Assembly: GCF_003473485.1 (NCBI RefSeq)
Contig: NC_053045.1
Location: forward strand, 53,052,494-53,116,493
Direction of reading: 5' to 3'
DNA length: 64,000 nucleotides
DNA from: Medicago truncatula
Taxonomy: Eukaryota > Streptophyta > Magnoliopsida > Fabales > Fabaceae
Under the pieces are notes generated by a model that worked only from the letters and a program-made list of their open reading frames with translations, was not told the DNA's origin and did not search any database. The stretch's first letter is position 1. Every line of letters starts with the position of its first letter. The position numbers were made by a program, and so were the translations under genes. Below, one piece after another: positions 59,201-64,000 of this stretch.

Positions 59201-60070
59201 TGGCAATGAAAAATTGGTTGTTTTTTTAAATCTATTGTATACGTTGAATATGGGTGAATTGTTTGTTAATTCCGTTACCCTTATTGTCATTTTAGTCTCA
59301 GCTTAGCCCTTCAGAATAACATCATCCACAGGCTTAACAACTTGCTTTGGTCGTCGACTATTCCTCAGGCTTAACAGATTTGGTCGTCTACTATACCGTC
59401 TATATATTTATTATATTGGTGGTTAATTCATGATAGGATGAGCACATATATATGAAGCTTAGGTTGAGAGGATGTGTTATTGTTTCAGTTTGTAGTCCAT
59501 GTGGTTGGAAGAGGAAACTTCAAACTCAAAGCTGTATATTGAATGCAAGTTCACTAAACTCTAGTGGAATTGTTTTCAAACATACTATTACTATTCTATT
59601 GACTTGACATTTTTTGTTTCAATCTTGAATGTTCTTCGTAGCAACTGAAGCATTCAGATGAAAGATTTTTTAATGGTTGTGATTGTCAACAATATTTGGG
59701 TGAGTAAGTACACCATGAATCGGAAGCGTTTATATAATGGCTCGGTTTGTTTTTCTTTTCAATTGAAAAAATAATGACTCCGTTTCAAGCTCTTTTACTA
59801 TTATTTTAGGGATTTTCCAACTTTAGGAGAACCTATGCCAATTTTTTTTTTTTTTTTTTATAGAATCCTTTTTTGTAATTAAATTTATAATATAATACAA
59901 ATTATTATGTTTAACTTTCAATGTAGAGTTGCCGTAGACCAAACTTGTCAGGCTAGGTTAATAGTTTGCACGCCGATCATGATCTAAATTGGGTCGTGAC
60001 AAAGTTGGGTAACATGTCCAACTTCCCAATTTTTAAGCAAATTGATTAGCATTCTTATGATATTGGCACC
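56250..60070. other. Long stretch without a recognisable gene
   Basis: About 3.8 kb, less AT-extreme than other spacers. There is a 38-bp direct repeat (GCAGGGGTTCACAAGAACGA at 58906 and 59012). I see only short frames with no family motif. A non-coding transcript or a dead gene is possible but unproven. Confidence 0.4.
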
Positions 60071-60072
60071 AT

Positions 60073-60790
60073 AAAATGCAAAATTGGTGGATTTTCTCAT
60101 GGTTCGCCTGGTCATACAATTTATGGAGGTACTTTCGAGATGGAGGTGGCGTAGTAGTCTAGGCTGCTTCTCATCCTTAAATTTTGATTTTCCTCTGCAT
60201 CTATGTGTTGTTACGTTTGCTAATATTTGGTTGGCTAAATTACATCCAGGGTTCTTTAAGTTTGAGGTTTGTAATATATTGATCTTTTAAGTTATTTTGG
60301 TCACGTATAAGTTCAAGTTTAAGGTTTATAACAGATTGGTCCGTTAAGTTATTTCGGTCACACATAAGTCCTTTAAGTTTGAGATTTATAACAGATTGGT
60401 CCTTTAAGATGATGTGGCAGAATGACTAAATCGAAAACGTTTACAAACTTAAAGGACTTATGTGTGACCAAAATAACTTAAAGGACCAATCTGTTACAAA
60501 CCTCAAACTTAAAGGACTTATTTGTGACAAAAATAACTTAAATGACCAATCTATTACAAACCTCAAACTTAAAGGATCATTGGTGTAATTTAGCCTATTC
60601 GGTTAGGATACAATTCTAACTAGACATTAATGTCTTCAAAGAAGTTCACCTTATATCCCTTGGACCAATGGAAGTAGGTGAGAAATATGTCTAACCGTTT
60701 GTGAAGATATATGCAATTTTTATCTCGCATGCATCCATGTTGGGAGTTCACAAGAGTGCTGATAGCAACCAGAGATTAATGAATCCCAAT
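60073..60790 (+). pseudogene. LINE-type RNase H domain relic, split by a MITE
   Basis: Left of the MITE the frames give KCKIGGFSHGSPGHTIYGG and, in other frames, FRDGGG and LGCFSS, the order found in the RNase H domain of plant LINEs (KCN-DG---G-PG---GGIFRD--G-FLGCFS). Right of it, PWTNGSRWEICLTV resembles the VPW-L-NRW block. There are at least two frameshifts and stop codons, so it is dead. It lacks the upstream endonuclease and RT. A stand-alone host RNase H-like gene is an alternative source. Confidence 0.6.
60233..60595. mobile_element. Mutator-type MITE (363 bp) inside the LINE relic
   Basis: Ends GGCTAAATTACATCCAGGGT and CATTGGTGTAATTTAGCC are inverted repeats extending through TTTAAGTTTGAGGTTTGTAA. 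Inside, a CTTTAAGTTTGAGGTTTATA unit is repeated two to three times in each arm, in opposite orientation. Flanks TATTTGGTT and TATTCGGTT (60224-60232, 60596-60604) are 9-bp duplications with one difference. Confidence 0.8.
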
Positions 60791-61416
60791 TATTGAGAAA
60801 TTAAGATACCACTTCTTCAGCCAAAATCGTAAGATATTTGAAAATATGAATAATCTCTCTTTATATATACAAATGAATCAGCTCATCTTGCCACTCTCCA
60901 CCCCTGTGCTAATATCTAACAAGACCTTCCACCATGTCGACGCCTTCCTCCCTGTTCTCCTAATTCAACCCACTAAAACCTCATATTTTGCCGCCAAAAC
61001 TTTGGTCAATGTACAACCTCCAACCTCATTTTCCTACCAATACCAAATTAAATTTCTTAAACCTTCGCACCGTAGTCCTCCAAACTCCTTAATTGAGCAA
61101 ACCTTATCCCAGTGTATCCAATGTATTTCTCAACTTGCACTACATGATTATTATTGGTTAAAATTGTATTGTTCATGAAATATTAGTGCATGGTAATTAT
61201 TTTTTGCAATAATCATTTCAGCAATATGTTCATTATATTATATTTAGTTATTTATTTATTAAAATCAGATCACTACAAAATCGAATGCCAATTAAAAAAC
61301 GAAAAATATCGCTGTCACCTGCAAAGCTAATATGCGAAAAATAACGTTGTGCTTAGTTGGTTGTAGCGGGATATAAATATGTATTAAATACATTTATGTT
61401 AGCATCATCAACAAGT
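60791..61416. other. Spacer before the tRNA gene
   Basis: The open frame at 60846-61178 (110 codons) is Ser/Pro/Thr-rich and without a known motif; I do not support it as a gene. AACAAG just before the tRNA fits the CAA start motif of plant pol III tRNA genes. Confidence 0.4.
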
Positions 61417-61490
61417 GGCCCATTAGCTCAGTTGGTTAGAGCGTCGTGCTAATAACGCGAAGGTCGCAGGTTCGAAACCTGCATGGGCCA
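61417..61490 (+). tRNA. tRNA-Ile (anticodon AAU)
   Basis: A 74-nt cloverleaf without intron. Acceptor GGCCCAT pairs with ATGGGCC, discriminator A. D-arm/A box TTAGCTCAGTTGGTTAGAGC, anticodon stem TCGTG/CGCGA around loop CTAATAA (anticodon AAT in DNA), T-arm/B box GCAGGTTCGAAACCTGC. A T-rich run shortly downstream (GTTTGTTTTG) should stop pol III. It decodes AUU and, after A-to-I change at position 34, AUC/AUA. Cytosolic nuclear type; fully paired stems suggest a working gene. Confidence 0.97.
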
Positions 61491-62400
61491 GTTTGTTTTG
61501 TTTCATTTCGTATTATGCGACAATAAATGCAATTCAGTTACTTTTTTCTTTTCTGGCGTCGTGGTGTTAAGAGTGTTGCTGTTCTCTTCTATTGTCAACA
61601 CTATCACACTTTTTTTTTTTTGACAAGACACTATCACACTTCTTGGTTGGTTTTTGTTTTCCCTTCCTTTCCAAGTTTTTTTTTTTCTTTCCATATAATG
61701 GCTCATTTCTTACTTAAGGTGATCATTTGGTTTTGGATTCACAAAAATTTAATAGATGAAAAATACATAAAATATACAAAACTCAAATCTTCTTGTCATG
61801 ATTTGAAACATATGATTGTCATACCTTTTTATTTTTTTTATTTTTTATTAATTTACGAAAAAATTAAAATGTAGTTCAACATGTTGAATTTATCTAACAA
61901 TCAGTTTCGACGGATTTTTCTTTATTTTTTTTTTGGACGTTTTATCAGGATCAATTAGACCATTTTCTAACTCAATTTTCAATCTAACTAATTAAACTAC
62001 CTAGTTTGATCCGATTTGATTACACTCTTCTCTCTTTACCCACAAATTTTAACGGAAAGAGCAAACAGTATTAAACTATATAGATAGATTTCTAAGCTAG
62101 AAAACGATTATAGATAAACTAATGCTACATGTTTTACAATGCATTATTGTGTCCATAACAAACACAATGTATTATTGTCTATTGTGGATGGATTGGATAG
62201 TGGACAAGTTTGATTTACCAATGAATAATTTAATGACGAAATTTAGCTGCATTTTCTTAATTTATTTGGTTCTTACTAACTATCTATGATTTCATCAATT
62301 TTATATTTTTCTCAAAGTTGATTGTAAAAACAAAAAAATATTTTAAGTTAATAACCATAAATTTAAGTTTTGGTTTGTAAAAAAAAGTTTTGGTTGGACC
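61491..62400. other. AT-rich intergenic DNA
   Basis: No gene. A 14-bp direct repeat ACACTATCACACTT at about 61598 and 61627 surrounds a T-run, possibly a small insertion footprint. Confidence 0.4.
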
Positions 62401-64000
62401 TTAAGTTTGACTTCATGAGATTTTTGAATGAATTCCACTCAAATGGGACTTTGGTTAAATGTTTTTAGTGCACAAGAAAATGTGCAATAAGAACCTTTAT
62501 CTTCGACGTGGTCAAAGTATCTAGACACCTCAACAAATTGTTATGTCAAGTCTATATTAGTTCTCTTGTAGTTTTACTTTATTCCCAACATATTGGTTCT
62601 CTTTTAGTTTGACTTCATGAGATTTTTGAATGAATTCCACTTAAATGGGATGTTGGTTAAATGTTCTTGTCGCACAAGGTAAGAACCTTTCATCTTTGAC
62701 ACAGAGTAACACTCTATTTAGAAATAAGAAGATCAATATCGATGTGATTATTTTTTAAATTAGGATTTATGTTTGGCGATGGATTAAAGTAAATATGAAG
62801 GGCTTCAATCACGACTTAAATATTTAACAGAGTAATTTGTTGAAGTGTCCTAGGTACTTTGACTATGTCCCTTAGCGACGTCTTCTCTTTGGCTCAAGTT
62901 TTCCCCCTTCAATTTAGTCTATTGGTGGAAAACCACTAGCCTTGTGTTGTAATTTTTTGTTCGTCATCTTTTTCATGCACGTCTTATGCCAGATTTAAGA
63001 CGTTTTTGTTTTAATATTTTTAGGCCTTGTTGAGGGTCGACTCTTAGCCCAATTTTCATTATCTCCTAAGAAACATTCCAAGAAAAATAATGTTTTTGAA
63101 ACAATTTTTTTTAGAAAAAAAAGTTGTTTGAGAGTCTTATTTTGGGAGAAAATATATTATTAGGCAATAAAACCGTGGGGTTTTCTACTTTGAGGACCTA
63201 TGCAAAGAGGACCCTTTATCTTTGGAATTTTTAGGCCCTTGACACGTTGATTGTGGCCAAGTTTTTATCCCAAAAATTGACAGCTCTCTGCAACTCACAC
63301 ATATCAATTACTACGCTTTGTTTAATCCATAAGTGACATGAATCCTCCAATAATTTCGGTACATTGTCTAATAAACAATTAATATTGTCGTGCATGTAAA
63401 CAAGAAGAGGTGTGCACTAATTATATTTAAAAGTAAAGCATACAAATCAGCGTGCATATAATCCAAGCATATAAACCAATCAATTCAGTAGACACCTCAA
63501 CAAATTGTTATGTCAAGTCTATATTGGTTCTCTTGTAGTTTGACTTCGTGGGATTTTTGAATGAATTCCACTCAAATGGAATGTTGGTTAAAGGTTCTTA
63601 CTGCACAAGGTAATAACCTTTTATCTTTAACACGGAGTAAACCTCTATTTGGAAACAAGAAGATCGATATTAATGAAATTATCAAATTAAGATTCATATT
63701 TGGTGGCGGATTAAAGTAAATGTGAAGTACTGCAATTACAACTTAAATCTTTGAGGAGTAATTTGTTGAAGTGTCCTAGGTATTTTGACCATGTCCCTCA
63801 GTGATTTCTTCTTCTCTTTGGCTCAAGTTTTTCCCCTTTCAATTTAGTGTATTGGTGGAAAACCACTAGACTTATATTTTTTCTTCGTCATCTTTTTCAT
63901 GCATGTCTTGTGCCAAATTAAAGACGTTTTGTTTTAATATTTTTAAGCCCTGTTGAGGGTCGACTCTTAGCCTAATTTCCATCATCTCTGAAAGAAAAAT
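62400..64000. repeat. Long tandem duplication (period about 0.95 kb), running off the window
   Basis: The segment from GACACCTCAACAAATTGTTA at about 62524 to AGGGTCGACTCTTAGCC at about 63050 recurs from about 63490 to the window end at 80-90% similarity. A third partial copy of TTTTTGAATGAATTCCACT occurs at 62420, 62613 and 63553. No coding frame is kept between copies, so they are probably non-coding repeat or gene relic DNA. Confidence 0.75.

Noticed and set aside
60846-61178. 110-codon open frame before the tRNA
   Set aside because: No domain, no homology recalled, and composition suggests repeat-derived DNA.

Overview
This is a 64-kb piece of an AT-rich eukaryotic nuclear genome from a flowering plant, almost certainly a legume (Fabaceae, perhaps the Medicago/Trifolium/pea side). 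The evidence is intron-rich genes with plant-only families (DYW-type PPR, geranylgeranyl reductase, GDSL esterase, MIKC*-type MADS, PSY-like peptide), a nuclear tRNA-Ile, many plant transposons, and a nuclear insert of plastid DNA. In that insert rps19 is followed directly by rps3 with no room for rpl22, as expected of legume plastomes, which have lost rpl22.

Layout. 0-1.2 kb: a hairpin element and a broken Ty3/gypsy pol remnant (-). 2.1-4.0 kb: intronless PPR-DYW gene (+). 5.3-7.6 kb: Mutator-like non-autonomous element. 8.0-10.1 kb: plastid NAD-malate dehydrogenase (-), one coding exon plus a 5'UTR intron. 11.8-14.0 kb: geranylgeranyl reductase CHLP (-), two exons. 14.7-17.2 kb: a palindrome-rich repeat and two more Mutator-like/MITE elements. 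18.4-29.7 kb: an unrecognised membrane-protein gene (+) whose roughly 9.1-kb second intron holds a young three-LTR retroelement array (8.0 kb) inserted in a CT microsatellite. 31.9-32.4 kb: plastid-derived rps19/rps3 DNA. 34.8-37.1 kb: GDSL esterase/lipase (+), five exons. 38.7-39.3 kb: a short three-exon gene for a PSY-like sulfated-peptide precursor (-). 42.7-46.0 kb: HNH endonuclease-domain gene (-), four exons. 47.9-50.5 kb: MIKC*-type MADS-box gene (+), eleven coding exons. 51.6-55.5 kb: SINE, Mutator-like and other inverted-repeat elements. 55.8-60 kb: a long region with no recognisable gene. 60.1-60.8 kb: LINE-type RNase H relic split by a MITE. 61.4 kb: tRNA-Ile(AAU). 62.4-64 kb: large unannotated tandem repeats.

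The genes are independent transcription units, not an operon, but three of the first three products (PPR, MDH, CHLP) look organelle-targeted. From memory, PPR, MDH and HNH match Arabidopsis At3g47530, At3g47520 and At3g47490, while CHLP and GDSL match At1g74470 and At1g74460. This window may therefore keep a gene order that was split between two Arabidopsis chromosomes. The most interesting items are the PSY-like peptide gene (invisible to simple ORF calling), the three-LTR array inside a gene, the legume-type plastid insert, a family of inverted-repeat elements carrying G-box cores, and clusters of the palindrome CGGCAGTTAACTGCCG.
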